From contig JAMDCP010000001.1 of assembly GCA_023489335.1 (NCBI GenBank), positions 40,987-104,986 of the forward strand: a stretch of 64,000 bases of DNA, given 5' to 3'. The notes below the pieces were generated by a model. It was not told where the DNA came from, made no database searches, and saw only the letters and a list, made by a program, of their open reading frames with translations. Made by a program: the position numbers and the translations under genes. This DNA is from Deltaproteobacteria bacterium. GTDB taxonomy: Bacteria; SZUA-79; Acidulodesulfobacterales; Acidulodesulfobacteraceae. Position 1 is the stretch's first letter. Every line of letters begins with the position of its first letter. This document shows positions 16,875-28,126 of this stretch, in pieces.

Positions 16875-18287
16875 ATGGATTTCGTAGAACCTTTATTGGA
16901 AGAATTAAGGAAAGAGATAGGCAGTAATAATTTTAATATCTGGTTTATTCCTGCTAATATCACATTAAATCAAAATACCATAACCTTTTCCGTTCCCAAT
17001 AAATTCTTTAAAGATATTATAAATGAATCCTATAGGGATATTATTCTAAATATTTGGAAAAAACTAAACAATAAAGATGAGTTAAATTTTATTTACAATA
17101 TAAGCGACGAAAACGCCTACGATATTAAAAATTATTATCAAAACTTAATTAAAACGGACGATAATAAAATTAACAGGGAAGAAAACAATAGCGGTTTTAA
17201 CGGGGTATCTTTAGCGGCGCAGACGGATACAGAAAATAAACCTGTAAATAAAAAAAATCTTAAAAAGAATTACATAAATCTAAACCCCAAATACACTTTT
17301 GAAAATTTCGTTATAGGCTCGGGAAATCAGTTTGCGCATGCGGCCAGTTTTGCCGTCGCCAATCTCCCGGGGCAAACATATAATCCAATGTTCATCTATA
17401 GCGATGTCGGATTAGGCAAAACACATTTGCTCAATGCTATCGCTAATAAAATAATTAAAGAAAAGGATTTAAATATATGCCTCGTTTCGTCGGAAAAATT
17501 TACAAATGAAATGATTACTTCCATAAGAGACGATAAGATGGTAGAATTCAGGAATAAATATAGAAATGTCGATGTGCTTTTAATAGACGATATACAATTT
17601 ATTGCCGGCAAAGAACGCACCCAGGAGGAGTTTTTTTATACCTTTAATTCGTTATACGAAAATCAGAAACAGATTGTCGTTTCAAGCGATAAAATTCCAA
17701 GGGATATTATAAGCCTCGAAGAAAGAATAAGGTCGAGATTTGAATGGGGATTAATAGCGGATATTCAACCGCCGGATTTTGAAACCAGGATCGCTATCCT
17801 TAAAAAAAAGGCTTTTCTTAATAATATAGATTTTCCGGACGATGTTTTAAATCTTTTGGCGGATAAAATTAGTTCCAATATAAGAGAATTAGAGGGGGCA
17901 ATGATTAAAATCGCCGCTTTTTCGTCGTTTACAGGAAAACCTATTTCAATAGACCTTGCGAGAGAGGCTACTTTAAATATTTTAAAGGAGGAAGAAAAGG
18001 TTATTACGGCAGAGGAGGTAATAAAAGTCGTCTGTAATTATTTTAATATTAAAATTTGTGATATTAAATCAAATAAAAAATTAAAGGAATTTGTCGTCCC
18101 CAGACAATTAGCGATGTATCTAATAAGAAACCACACTAATTTATCGTTTCCCGAAATAGGCAACAAATTTGGCGGCAAGGATCATTCATCTATTGTTTAT
18201 GCGGTTAATAAAGTTAAAAAAATGTTAAAGAATAACGATGAATTAGAAAAAACTTTAGATACTATTATTAAAATAATTAAAAAATAG
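16875..18287 (+). CDS. dnaA: Chromosomal replication initiator protein DnaA
   Basis: The 470-residue AAA+ initiator has an N-terminal DnaB/partner domain (ELRKEIGSNNFNIWFIPANI) and a variable linker (about 95-140). Next come the ATPase core with YSDVGLGKTHLLNAIANK (Walker A), VDVLLIDDIQFIAGKERTQEEFF (Walker B) and an arginine-finger region (RIRSRFEWGL). The domain IV DNA-binding signature is GGKDHSSIVYAVNKVKK. It binds DnaA boxes, melts oriC and recruits the helicase. It is followed by dnaN after 252 bases containing further box-like sequences. Confidence 0.98.
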   Translation: MDFVEPLLEELRKEIGSNNFNIWFIPANITLNQNTITFSVPNKFFKDIINESYRDIILNIWKKLNNKDELNFIYNISDENAYDIKNYYQNLIKTDDNKINREENNSGFNGVSLAAQTDTENKPVNKKNLKKNYINLNPKYTFENFVIGSGNQFAHAASFAVANLPGQTYNPMFIYSDVGLGKTHLLNAIANKIIKEKDLNICLVSSEKFTNEMITSIRDDKMVEFRNKYRNVDVLLIDDIQFIAGKERTQEEFFYTFNSLYENQKQIVVSSDKIPRDIISLEERIRSRFEWGLIADIQPPDFETRIAILKKKAFLNNIDFPDDVLNLLADKISSNIRELEGAMIKIAAFSSFTGKPISIDLAREATLNILKEEEKVITAEEVIKVVCNYFNIKICDIKSNKKLKEFVVPRQLAMYLIRNHTNLSFPEIGNKFGGKDHSSIVYAVNKVKKMLKNNDELEKTLDTIIKIIKK

Positions 18288-18539
18288 TTTATGTAAAACC
18301 GATAAAATATTGTTGATAAAAATGTTTAATTCATGTTTGTATTGTGTTTAAAAAAAATAATTTAAAAAAATTAAACAATGTTTTTTTGGGAAAGGTATGA
18401 AAATTCTACATGTTTTTAAACAATATATTATTGAATAACTTTAAATGGTTATAGAGTTATAAACAGGTTTAAGCGCCACTATTACTATTAAGTTTTTAAA
18501 ATATTATTAAATTAATAATAATAATAGGAAAAGTTAAAA
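18288..18539. other. dnaA-dnaN intergenic region with DnaA-box-like sites
   Basis: This AT-rich gap contains TGTTGATAA at 18311-18319 (reverse complement TTATCAACA, the same variant as at 16801) and weaker versions such as TTATAAACA near 18455. Some bacteria place oriC downstream of dnaA, so this is an alternative or second half of a bipartite origin. It also has to hold the dnaN promoter. Confidence 0.4.
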
Positions 18540-19802
18540 ATGTTAAATTTTAAAATTAAAAAGGATAGTTTTCTGAATTGCTTATTTATAGTTCAAGGGG
18601 CGGCTGAAAGAAAAGGAACCCTGCCTATTCTTTCCAATCTTTTAATAGAAAATATAGGAAAGGATTCTATTAAAATAAGCGCAACCGACCTGGAAATTAG
18701 CATTATAACATATTGCAAAGCGGAAATTATCGAGGAAGGAAAGGTTGCCGTAAATTCAAAAAAAATTTACAGTATCGTAAGGGAATTTCCTGAAAGTAAA
18801 AATAAAGACGATATTTTCATAAATTTTAAAGAAAATGATTCAGGAATTGTTACTATCAGCTATAAAAAAACGGTTTTTAAATTAACAACCGTGCCAGCCA
18901 TAGATTATCCGACGATTGTCGATTTTAAATTGGAAGACGGCTTTAATATTGATTTTAAAATATTAAAGAAGCTTATTAATAATGTTATATTTTCTACGGC
19001 GGCGAACGAAGAGACAAAGAGAAATCTTACGGGCGTATATTTTGTTTTGGTTGATTTAAACGGGCAGGATTATCTCAGATTAGTTGCAACCGACGGGCAT
19101 AGATTGGCTTTAGCTCAAGCGGAAGTCGTTTATAGCAGTAAAAAAAATGAAGGTATTTATGATTTGTTAAAAAATGGAGTAATAATACCTAAAAAGGTTT
19201 TAGCCGAGATTTTAAAGTTAGATAAATCTGATTCGGTTAATATTTCAATAAATTCAAATAATGTATTTTTTCATTTTAACGGAAAACTTACCACTCCGCT
19301 CCCGGACGAAGGTCCTGCAAAACCTCTTAAAGGCTTGGATAGTTCAAATATTCAGGCAAGGGGCGCCGAATTTATATCAAGGTTAATCGAAGGGAAATTC
19401 CCCGATTATCAAACCGTAATTCCCAAAGATAATTATAAGACATCGATAATAGATACTAAGAATTTTTTTAATTCAATTAAAAGGGTTTCTTTGTTAGCCG
19501 AGGAAAAAAGCCATTCCATAGAATTAAGTTTTAGCGATAATAATTTATTAATTAAAACGGTAAATACAAGCGTTGGAGAGGCAAGCGACGAATTAGATAT
19601 TAAGTATAGCGGCGAACCTATAAGTATTAAATTAAATTCAAGGTATATTATGGATTTTATCTTAAACATTGCAGAGGAAAATATAAAAGTTAAGTTTAAC
19701 ACGATTTACACCCCGTTTGTCATCGAACCTTTCACGGATGATAGTAAAAGCGGTAATAAAATGATGGAAATTATAGGCGTGTTTATGCCTATGAGATATT
19801 AA
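18540..19802 (+). CDS. dnaN: DNA polymerase III beta subunit (sliding clamp)
   Basis: The 420-residue clamp protein begins MLNFKIKKDSFLNCLFIVQGAAERKGTLPILSNLLIE. It has the three-domain pattern, with LRLVATDGHRLALA in domain 2 and an ending GVFMPMRY, the usual clamp C-terminus (family M-P-M-R/K-x). It is longer than the usual 365-390 residues because of inserts in domains 2 and 3 (the region around PLPDEGPAKPLKGLDSSNIQARG). It tethers the replicase and repair polymerases to DNA. Confidence 0.96.
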   Translation: MLNFKIKKDSFLNCLFIVQGAAERKGTLPILSNLLIENIGKDSIKISATDLEISIITYCKAEIIEEGKVAVNSKKIYSIVREFPESKNKDDIFINFKENDSGIVTISYKKTVFKLTTVPAIDYPTIVDFKLEDGFNIDFKILKKLINNVIFSTAANEETKRNLTGVYFVLVDLNGQDYLRLVATDGHRLALAQAEVVYSSKKNEGIYDLLKNGVIIPKKVLAEILKLDKSDSVNISINSNNVFFHFNGKLTTPLPDEGPAKPLKGLDSSNIQARGAEFISRLIEGKFPDYQTVIPKDNYKTSIIDTKNFFNSIKRVSLLAEEKSHSIELSFSDNNLLIKTVNTSVGEASDELDIKYSGEPISIKLNSRYIMDFILNIAEENIKVKFNTIYTPFVIEPFTDDSKSGNKMMEIIGVFMPMRY

Positions 19803-19819
19803 TATATTAAATGAGGTAA

Positions 19820-22321
<2,502 letters not shown>

Positions 22322-22339
22322 AGTTAAAGAACAGAGATA

Positions 22340-22687
22340 CTAAGGTTTTTGTTTGCTTTCTTTAGTTTTTGACTTTTTTGCGGGGTTTGTTTTAGCCGCC
22401 TCTTTTGCAGGTTTTTTTGAGCGGGTTTTTGACGCTTTAGCCGGTTTTCTTTTTGCGGGCTTTTTAATTGTTGTTTTTTCGCCGGGAATCAGGTTTGGGG
22501 ATTCCGGCTGAGGCTGTTCTCCGTCATTCAAGGGATTAATTTGGTCTTTTAAATCGGAAGACGCTTTCTTGAATTCCCTGAGCCCTTTGCCGAGGGTTTT
22601 GCCGAGTTCCGGAAGTTTCGTGGGGCCAAATATTAATAAAGCAACCACGATAATAATAAGTATTTCCGGCGTTCCTATTCCAAACAT
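22340..22687 (-). CDS. tatA: Sec-independent protein translocase TatA/TatB
   Basis: The 115-residue protein has one N-terminal transmembrane helix, then the hinge [27 protein letters not shown], the TatA/B hallmark. The long Lys/Ala/Pro tail (about 50-115) is low-complexity. It forms the transport pore for folded twin-arginine substrates, such as the formate dehydrogenase alpha subunit in this window. TatA and TatB are hard to separate by sequence alone; the [10 protein letters not shown] start favours TatA. It is convergent with gyrB. Confidence 0.9.
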   Translation of the reverse strand: MFGIGTPEILIIIVVALLIFGPTKLPELGKTLGKGLREFKKASSDLKDQINPLNDGEQPQPESPNLIPGEKTTIKKPAKRKPAKASKTRSKKPAKEAAKTNPAKKSKTKESKQKP

Positions 22688-22750
22688 TTTTTATCCTCTA
22701 TACAAAAATTATATAACAATTTATTAAAATATTCAAATAAAAGAACTAAA

Positions 22751-23383
22751 ATGTTATTCGTAAACGATATTTTCTACAGTATTCAGGGCGAATCCTCCTT
22801 TGCGGGCTACCCCTGCAAATTTGTAAGGCTTGCGGGTTGCAACCTTAAATGTTCTTATTGCGATACCAAAGAGGCTTTGATAACTGAAAATTCTAAAAAA
22901 TTAGCCGTAAGCGAAATTATTAATGAGTTGAATAAAATAGGCGGAAACATAAGGCTTGCGGAGATTACCGGCGGCGAACCCTTAATCCAGGAAGCCGTTT
23001 ATGGATTGTTTGATGAATTAATAAAATTAAATTATACGGTATTATTAGAAACCAACGGGTCGATAGACTTAAAAAGCGTGCCCGTTAAGGTTATAAAAAT
23101 TGTCGATATAAAATGCCCTTCAAGCGGTTTTTCCCATGAGAACCGTTATAAAAATTTAAATTATATTACCGCAACGGATGAGCTGAAGTTTGTTATAGGA
23201 ACGGACGAGGATTATGCCTTCGCCAAAGATTTTTTAAAAAATAATTTGATAAAAACATCCAAAATTATATTCTCGGCAACCCACGCCGCCATGTCCTCGA
23301 AAGACCTGGCGTTAAAGATATTAAAAGATGAACTGAATGTCAGGCTGGGAATACAACTCCATAAAGTTTTGCAATTAAAATAA
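22751..23383 (+). CDS. queE: 7-carboxy-7-deazaguanine synthase QueE
   Basis: The 210-residue radical SAM enzyme converts 6-carboxytetrahydropterin to 7-carboxy-7-deazaguanine in queuosine synthesis. It shows the substrate-site start FYSIQGESSFAGYPCKFVRLAGCNLKCSYCDT, with the Cys-x3-Cys-x2-Cys cluster motif. It also has ITGGEPLIQ and ETNGSID, and the ending LRLG-like VRLGIQLHKVL. The rest of the queuosine pathway is not in the window. It is convergent with the small membrane protein gene at 23396, leaving 12 bases. Confidence 0.95.
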   Translation: MLFVNDIFYSIQGESSFAGYPCKFVRLAGCNLKCSYCDTKEALITENSKKLAVSEIINELNKIGGNIRLAEITGGEPLIQEAVYGLFDELIKLNYTVLLETNGSIDLKSVPVKVIKIVDIKCPSSGFSHENRYKNLNYITATDELKFVIGTDEDYAFAKDFLKNNLIKTSKIIFSATHAAMSSKDLALKILKDELNVRLGIQLHKVLQLK

Positions 23384-23395
23384 TTCGGAATTATT

Positions 23396-23818
23396 TTATG
23401 CCGCCATTCTTCCCCCTTTGCCTGCCAATGTCATAATATTATTAAAAACAAAAATACAGATACCCGAAAACTCCATTAAGGCAAAAAGGCTAAGGACTAA
23501 AATAGGATAAAATCCGGAGACCGCGTCTTCCGAAACAATCCATATAAAAGCCATTCCAAGCAAGCCGATATTAGTAAGGTAAAATTGGACGGTTATAAGA
23601 AGCTCGCTGTAAAGTTTAAAGCCGCTAAAACGGGGTAAAACATGGTACCCTACGGAATATATCATCATGGCAATAAACCCTAATAAAAGAAAGTGAATAT
23701 GGGTTAAAAGCAAATAGTTAATCCACGGCGGATAAATTGCCATTATCAACCCGAGGCCGGACCCTAAAATCAGGTATAATAAAGAGGCTATGGTAAAATA
23801 TTTTATTATGGGACTCAT
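23396..23818 (-). CDS. Small four-helix membrane protein resembling part of heme-copper oxidase subunit I
   Basis: The 140-residue protein has four hydrophobic helices (about 5-28, 35-58, 72-95, 102-128). The second contains THIHFLLLGFIAMMIYSVGYHVLPRFSG. The spacing of His in the second helix and the G-Y-H-V-L-P-R-F text resemble single segments of cytochrome oxidase subunit I or NnrS-like proteins, where such His bind heme. It is far too short for an oxidase. It may bind a heme or metal, but function is unknown. It stands alone between convergent queE and nth. Confidence 0.6.
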   Translation of the reverse strand: MSPIIKYFTIASLLYLILGSGLGLIMAIYPPWINYLLLTHIHFLLLGFIAMMIYSVGYHVLPRFSGFKLYSELLITVQFYLTNIGLLGMAFIWIVSEDAVSGFYPILVLSLFALMEFSGICIFVFNNIMTLAGKGGRMAA

Positions 23819-23878
23819 TTGGGATTTATTATATCAGGTTAATCTTTTAATTTTTATGATTAATGTCACATTTAGTAA

Positions 23879-24538
23879 TCACTTAATTATATATCTACCT
23901 GACCTATAATAAAGGCAATAGTCTTTCAAAAAGCAATCCGCGCATTTTGGATTTTTGGCGGTGCAGTAATTTCTGCCGTGATAAATAAGCCAGCGGTGCA
24001 TTTTCATCCAGAGGTTTGGAGGAATTATCGAAGTAAGGTCGCCTTCCGTTTTTTCGGGGGTTTTCTGGTTCGCAAGCCCGATTCGATTTGCAACCCGCAA
24101 TACATGGGTATCTACAGGAAACCGCTCTTCGTTAAAGTAAGTGCCGAGTATTACATTGGCAGATTTTCTTCCGACGCCCGGAAGGCCTGTCAGCGAATCG
24201 AAATCTTTGGGGATTTCGTCGTTGAAATTTTCGGCAAGTATTTTAGAGGCTTCTATAAGGTTTTTTGCCTTATTGTGATACATGCCGCAGGTTTTAATCT
24301 CTTCTTCAAAATCTTTTAAATCTTTTTTGGCGAGGTCTGACGGTTTAATGTAGCGTTTGAACAAATCTGCGGTAATTATATTAACCCGCTTATCGGTGCA
24401 TTGGGCGGAAAGAACCACCGCTATTAAAAGCTGAAAGGCGTTGTTAAAGTTTAAAAAGGGCTTTAGTTCCCCGTAATTTTTTTCAAAAAGTTTTATAATA
24501 CCCTCTATATCCTTTTTTGTAAACCTTGAATTAATCAT
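23879..24538 (-). CDS. nth: Endonuclease III
   Basis: The 219-residue DNA glycosylase/AP lyase removes oxidised pyrimidines. The helix-hairpin-helix LTGLPGVGRKSANVIL carries the catalytic Lys, and VDTHVLRVANRIGL the catalytic Asp. The cluster motif CTAKNPKCADCFLKDYC (Cys-x6-Cys-x2-Cys-x5-Cys) binds a [4Fe-4S] cluster. All key residues are present. It lies 40 bases beyond ndk on the same strand. Confidence 0.96.
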   Translation of the reverse strand: MINSRFTKKDIEGIIKLFEKNYGELKPFLNFNNAFQLLIAVVLSAQCTDKRVNIITADLFKRYIKPSDLAKKDLKDFEEEIKTCGMYHNKAKNLIEASKILAENFNDEIPKDFDSLTGLPGVGRKSANVILGTYFNEERFPVDTHVLRVANRIGLANQKTPEKTEGDLTSIIPPNLWMKMHRWLIYHGRNYCTAKNPKCADCFLKDYCLYYRSGRYIIK

Positions 24539-24579
24539 CTATGTTAAGTATTTATGGGGCTATAATTATAAAAAGCATA

Positions 24580-24996
24580 TTATAATATCTCGAATACATT
24601 AAAGAAATATGGAATTTCGAATTTTGCGGATTCCAAAGAGTCGGAGCCGTGCACCACATTTCTTTCGATGCTTTCGGCATACATTTTTCTGATAGTTCCT
24701 TCCTTTGCGTCTTTCGGGTTTGTTGCCCCCATTAATTCGCGATTTTTTAGAATAGCATTTTCAGCGGATAATACGATGAGGACAATAGGCCCTTCCGTCA
24801 TAAAAGAAACTAAGCTGTTAAAAAACGGGCGTTCTTTATGGACATAGTAAAACCCTTCCGCTTCGCTTCTCGAAAGATGAACCTTTTTTATAGCTTTTAT
24901 CTCAAAGCCGTTTTCCTCGAATAATCTAATAATTTTTCCCGTTAATCCATTTTTTACGCCGTCAGGTTTTATAATGGAAAGTGTCCGCTCTATCAT
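24580..24996 (-). CDS. ndk: Nucleoside diphosphate kinase
   Basis: The 138-residue Ndk begins [22 protein letters not shown] and carries the active-site His in [18 protein letters not shown]. It balances NTP pools by phosphate exchange and is of normal length for the short bacterial form. It sits just downstream of korC, and in several lineages ndk follows the kor/suc genes. Cotranscription with the TCA cluster is inferred from the 27-base gap. Confidence 0.96.
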   Translation of the reverse strand: MIERTLSIIKPDGVKNGLTGKIIRLFEENGFEIKAIKKVHLSRSEAEGFYYVHKERPFFNSLVSFMTEGPIVLIVLSAENAILKNRELMGATNPKDAKEGTIRKMYAESIERNVVHGSDSLESAKFEIPYFFNVFEIL

Positions 24997-25023
24997 TAAT
25001 GCGCCCCTTTATTTTAATATTAT

Positions 25024-25575
25024 TTATTGTTTTTTAATTTCTTTTGCAAGCCTGAAACCGATTTCTATAGCTTTTTTGTTATAATCTTCAAAACCCTTAG
25101 GCACCCTTTTCATTAATGCCTGTTCAATCGACTCGTGGGAAACTATGCCCGAGAGTTCAACGAGAACACCCAATGCAATGATATTTAATCCTAAAAGCTT
25201 TCCCAGTTCCTCCCTTGCAGATTTAACCATATCGACCAAATAAAGTTTGCCGCGGGCATTTGAAAAATCCGTCACAAGTTCTTTATCGGCAATTACGATG
25301 CCGCTATCTTTAACATCCTTGATATACTTGGTAAAAGACTCCTGGGTTAAGGTAACCATATAGTCAACCATTGTTGCCTTCGGGTATTCGATCGGGCTAT
25401 CCGATATAATAACCTCGGATTTGCTGGAGCCGCCCCTCGCCTCGGGGCCGTAAGATTGGGTTTGAACGGCATTTTTATTTTCGTATATCGCAGCCGCATC
25501 TGCCAATATAATGCCTGCAAGGATTAAACCCTGACCGCCGGAACCTGCAAATCTAAACTCAGTCCTGTCACTCAT
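25024..25575 (-). CDS. korC: 2-oxoglutarate:ferredoxin oxidoreductase gamma subunit
   Basis: The 183-residue subunit begins EFRFAGSGGQGLILAGIILADAAA, the gamma-domain signature of 2-oxoacid:ferredoxin oxidoreductases, and has SYGPEARGGSSKSEVIIS. With KorA, KorB and KorD it forms the complex that links 2-oxoglutarate and succinyl-CoA through ferredoxin. Direction depends on metabolism: reductive for carbon fixation or oxidative in anaerobic TCA use. Assignment to 2-oxoglutarate rather than another 2-oxoacid rests on the neighbouring sucCD. Confidence 0.9.
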   Translation of the reverse strand: MSDRTEFRFAGSGGQGLILAGIILADAAAIYENKNAVQTQSYGPEARGGSSKSEVIISDSPIEYPKATMVDYMVTLTQESFTKYIKDVKDSGIVIADKELVTDFSNARGKLYLVDMVKSAREELGKLLGLNIIALGVLVELSGIVSHESIEQALMKRVPKGFEDYNKKAIEIGFRLAKEIKKQ

Positions 25576-25607
25576 ATTAAGTTATCCCCTTTTTATTATT
25601 TTAAAAT

Positions 25608-26435
25608 TTATTTTGTTTTAATCGATTCTAATTTTTTATAATATTCCGTGCAAAATTCCGGACTACCGGCTTTTTCAAATAAAATTCCCGTTTTAAACCT
25701 GCCTGCCAAATCTTCAGGAGTCATATTTTCCGCAGACCTTGCGGGGACAGCCTTTTCTTTTTGATATTTAATCATTTCTACCGGGGATTTCATTTTATTT
25801 CTCCTTCCATACGAAATATGGCAATTAGTAATGACGTCTAAAACCGAAAATCCCGTATGATTCAAAGCATCGACCATAAATTTTTCAAGTTGAACGGCGT
25901 GGTATGATGTCGATCTCCCAACCCATGTAGCGCCGGCGGCTTGAGCCAGATTACAAACATCAAACGGCGGTTCTATGCTTCCAAAGGGCGTTGTAGTCGA
26001 AAGGCTGCCGACAGGCTGCGTGGGGGAACATTGCCCGCCGGTCATTCCATAAGTGTAATTGTTAAACACGATTAATGTGATGTCTATGTTTCTCCTTGCG
26101 GCATGTATAAAGTGGTTTCCTCCGATAGCAAGAGCGTCGCCGTCTCCGGAAATTGTGATTACTTTAAGCCTCGGCTTAAACATTTTTATCCCGATAGCAA
26201 ATGTCAATGCTCTTCCGTGGGTAGTATGAATCGTGTTAAAATCGACATAGCCTGGAAGCCTTGAAGCGCAACCGATTCCCGATGTAATAACAACATCATC
26301 CTTGGAATAGCCGCATTTATCAATGGCTCTTAACAATGACTTTAAAATAATCCCATCTCCACAGCCGGGGCACCATATATGCGGCAATGTATTTTTTCGC
26401 AAATATTTATTATAATCGAATTTTGTTTTTATCAT
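25608..26435 (-). CDS. korB: 2-oxoglutarate:ferredoxin oxidoreductase beta subunit
   Basis: The 275-residue thiamine diphosphate-binding subunit has HIWCPGCGDGIILKSLLRAI. The TPP/Mg motif is TISGDGDALAIGGNHFIHAARRN followed by NNYTYGMTGGQCSPT. The cluster ligand Cys are in CPGC and in a later Cys. It forms the catalytic core with KorA. It lies between korA and korC with short spacers and is of normal length. Confidence 0.93.
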   Translation of the reverse strand: MIKTKFDYNKYLRKNTLPHIWCPGCGDGIILKSLLRAIDKCGYSKDDVVITSGIGCASRLPGYVDFNTIHTTHGRALTFAIGIKMFKPRLKVITISGDGDALAIGGNHFIHAARRNIDITLIVFNNYTYGMTGGQCSPTQPVGSLSTTTPFGSIEPPFDVCNLAQAAGATWVGRSTSYHAVQLEKFMVDALNHTGFSVLDVITNCHISYGRRNKMKSPVEMIKYQKEKAVPARSAENMTPEDLAGRFKTGILFEKAGSPEFCTEYYKKLESIKTK

Positions 26436-26490
26436 TTTGTATCTCCCTTAAATTTAAAACAACCTAATTTTAAGTTAGTAAATTATATAA

Positions 26491-27627
26491 TTATATTTTT
26501 GAAATCTCTTTAATCTTTTCATATATCTGGTCGGGCGTAATAGGTTCGCCGTTTACAACATTTAAGCCATAAACCGACGAGCCGCAGGCATTCCTTTGAA
26601 CCTCAAAAATTACCTGCCCCATATTCATTTCAGGGACTAAAATTTTCTTAATTTTTTTTGAAAGAGCAGAAATCTGTTCATCGGGAAACGGCCATATCGT
26701 AATAGGCCTGAACATGCCCGCCTTTATGCCTGCGCTTCTTGCCATCATAATAGCCTGCCGTGAGGAGCGGGAGGTTGAACCGTAAGCTACCAAAAGTATA
26801 TCGGCATCCTCTGTTTGAAACTCCTCGAACTTTTCGATATCCTTGATGTTTTTATAAATCTTATCCATAAGCCAGTTTTGAGCATTCTGGATGACATCGG
26901 TTTTTTGGGACGGGAAGCCCGTTTCTCCGTGAATAAGCCCTGTTACATGGTAACGGTATCCTTCCCCCATTGGCGCTAAAGGAGTTACCTCGCCGCTCGT
27001 GTAGTTATACGGGTTATACTTTTCGGGCGGGACGCCGGGTAATTTGACATCTATTATTTCGATATCGCTTTTATCGGGAATGACAACCTTTTCCCTCATA
27101 TGCCCGATGATTTCATCGGTTAAAATAAGGACAGGGGTTCTATATTTTACAGCCAGATTAAATGCGCGGATAGTTTCATAAAGCGATTCATTGACGCTTG
27201 AAGGGGTAATGGCTATAATAGCGTGGTCCCCGTGCGTTCCCCATTTTGCCTGCATAACATCGCCCTGGGCCGGAAGCGTCGGTAAGCCCGTGGAAGGCCC
27301 GCCCCTCATAACATTTATAATAACGCAGGGAATCTCGCACATCGAGGCATATCCGATGTGTTCTTGTTTTAAAGACATTCCCGGTCCGGATGTTGCCGTC
27401 AAGGCTTTAGCGCCGCCCAATGCCGCCCCAAGGACAGCGCCTAAAGCGGCAATTTCATCTTCCATTTGAAGAAATACCTTCCCGATTTTCGGAAGTTTGC
27501 TTGATAAAATCTCTGCTACTTCCGAAGACGGCGTTATGGGATAACCCGCAAAAAAATCGCACCCCGCTATAACAGCGCCTTCGGCAATTGCTTCATTTCC
27601 CTGCATAAGTTTTATGTTTTTAGCCAT
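26491..27627 (-). CDS. korA: 2-oxoglutarate:ferredoxin oxidoreductase alpha subunit
   Basis: The 378-residue subunit begins KLMQGNEAIAEGAVIAGCDFFAGYPITPSSEVAEIL. It has the ALGAVLGAALGGAKALTATSGPGMSLKQEHIGYA block of alpha/domain I-II of the POR/KOR family. A C-terminal transketolase-like part follows (DILLVAYGSTSRSSRQAIMMARS ... PEMNMGQV). It is the pyrimidine half of the thiamine site. It is cotranscribed with korB and korC. A REP-like palindrome lies upstream, between korA and korD. Confidence 0.94.
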   Translation of the reverse strand: MAKNIKLMQGNEAIAEGAVIAGCDFFAGYPITPSSEVAEILSSKLPKIGKVFLQMEDEIAALGAVLGAALGGAKALTATSGPGMSLKQEHIGYASMCEIPCVIINVMRGGPSTGLPTLPAQGDVMQAKWGTHGDHAIIAITPSSVNESLYETIRAFNLAVKYRTPVLILTDEIIGHMREKVVIPDKSDIEIIDVKLPGVPPEKYNPYNYTSGEVTPLAPMGEGYRYHVTGLIHGETGFPSQKTDVIQNAQNWLMDKIYKNIKDIEKFEEFQTEDADILLVAYGSTSRSSRQAIMMARSAGIKAGMFRPITIWPFPDEQISALSKKIKKILVPEMNMGQVIFEVQRNACGSSVYGLNVVNGEPITPDQIYEKIKEISKI

Positions 27628-27654
27628 TTTTATCTTATTCCTCCGTTATTAATT

Positions 27655-27736
27655 TGTCATTCCTGCATATCTTTACATGCGCTTATCGAAGCATGTCTTT
27701 GATGCGGGCAAAGATGGCAGAAATCCAGCCATATTA
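27655..27736. repeat. REP-like palindromic repeat between korD and korA
   Basis: The segment starts with GTCATTCCTGCAT and ends with GCAGAAATCCAG. These are the outer arms of the short palindromes at 37818-37903 and 42361-42387, here spread by an inserted hairpin (ACATGC and GCATGT arms near 27678-27701). It lies inside the leftward kor operon and may stabilise mRNA or end transcription in part. Confidence 0.5.
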
Positions 27737-27754
27737 TATATTATATATTTCACA

Positions 27755-28075
27755 CTATTCCACGCTGATCGAAAAGTCCGGACATAGATATTCGCAAATA
27801 TTGCATTTAGTGCATTTGGAAATATCCACGACTTCTGCCACCTCTTTATTCATAATAAGAACCTGTTCGGGACAGAAAGCGACGCAGATTTCACACCCCT
27901 TGCAGTAATTGACGACGATGTCGATTTTAACGGCGCCCTTTTTGCCTGTCCCCGAGACTTCCTTAATGGTAAGGCTGTTTTTTGTTTTAATTTCGGTTTC
28001 TATGCCTTCGCATACATTATAGTTCGTGAGGGTTACCGTCTGGCTATTCAAATTTTTGCTCTCTTTTTCGGGCAC
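27755..28075 (-). CDS. korD: Ferredoxin-type delta subunit of 2-oxoglutarate oxidoreductase
   Basis: The 106-residue protein has two 4Fe-4S motifs in its C-terminal half: CKGCEICVAFCPEQVL and CTKCNICEYLCPDF. This is the delta subunit pattern of KOR/POR complexes and passes electrons to ferredoxin. The N-terminal 45 residues are a variable extension. It stands upstream of korA and downstream of sucD, so the order is sucD-korD-korA-korB-korC. Confidence 0.88.
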   Translation of the reverse strand: MPEKESKNLNSQTVTLTNYNVCEGIETEIKTKNSLTIKEVSGTGKKGAVKIDIVVNYCKGCEICVAFCPEQVLIMNKEVAEVVDISKCTKCNICEYLCPDFSISVE

Positions 28076-28126
28076 ATTAGCCTCCTACAAAAATATTAAT
28101 TAATTAAAATACAAATAACATTGGCC

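Noticed and set aside
23978..24319. Plus-strand open frame opposite nth
   Set aside because: The minus strand encodes a complete endonuclease III with all catalytic and cluster residues.
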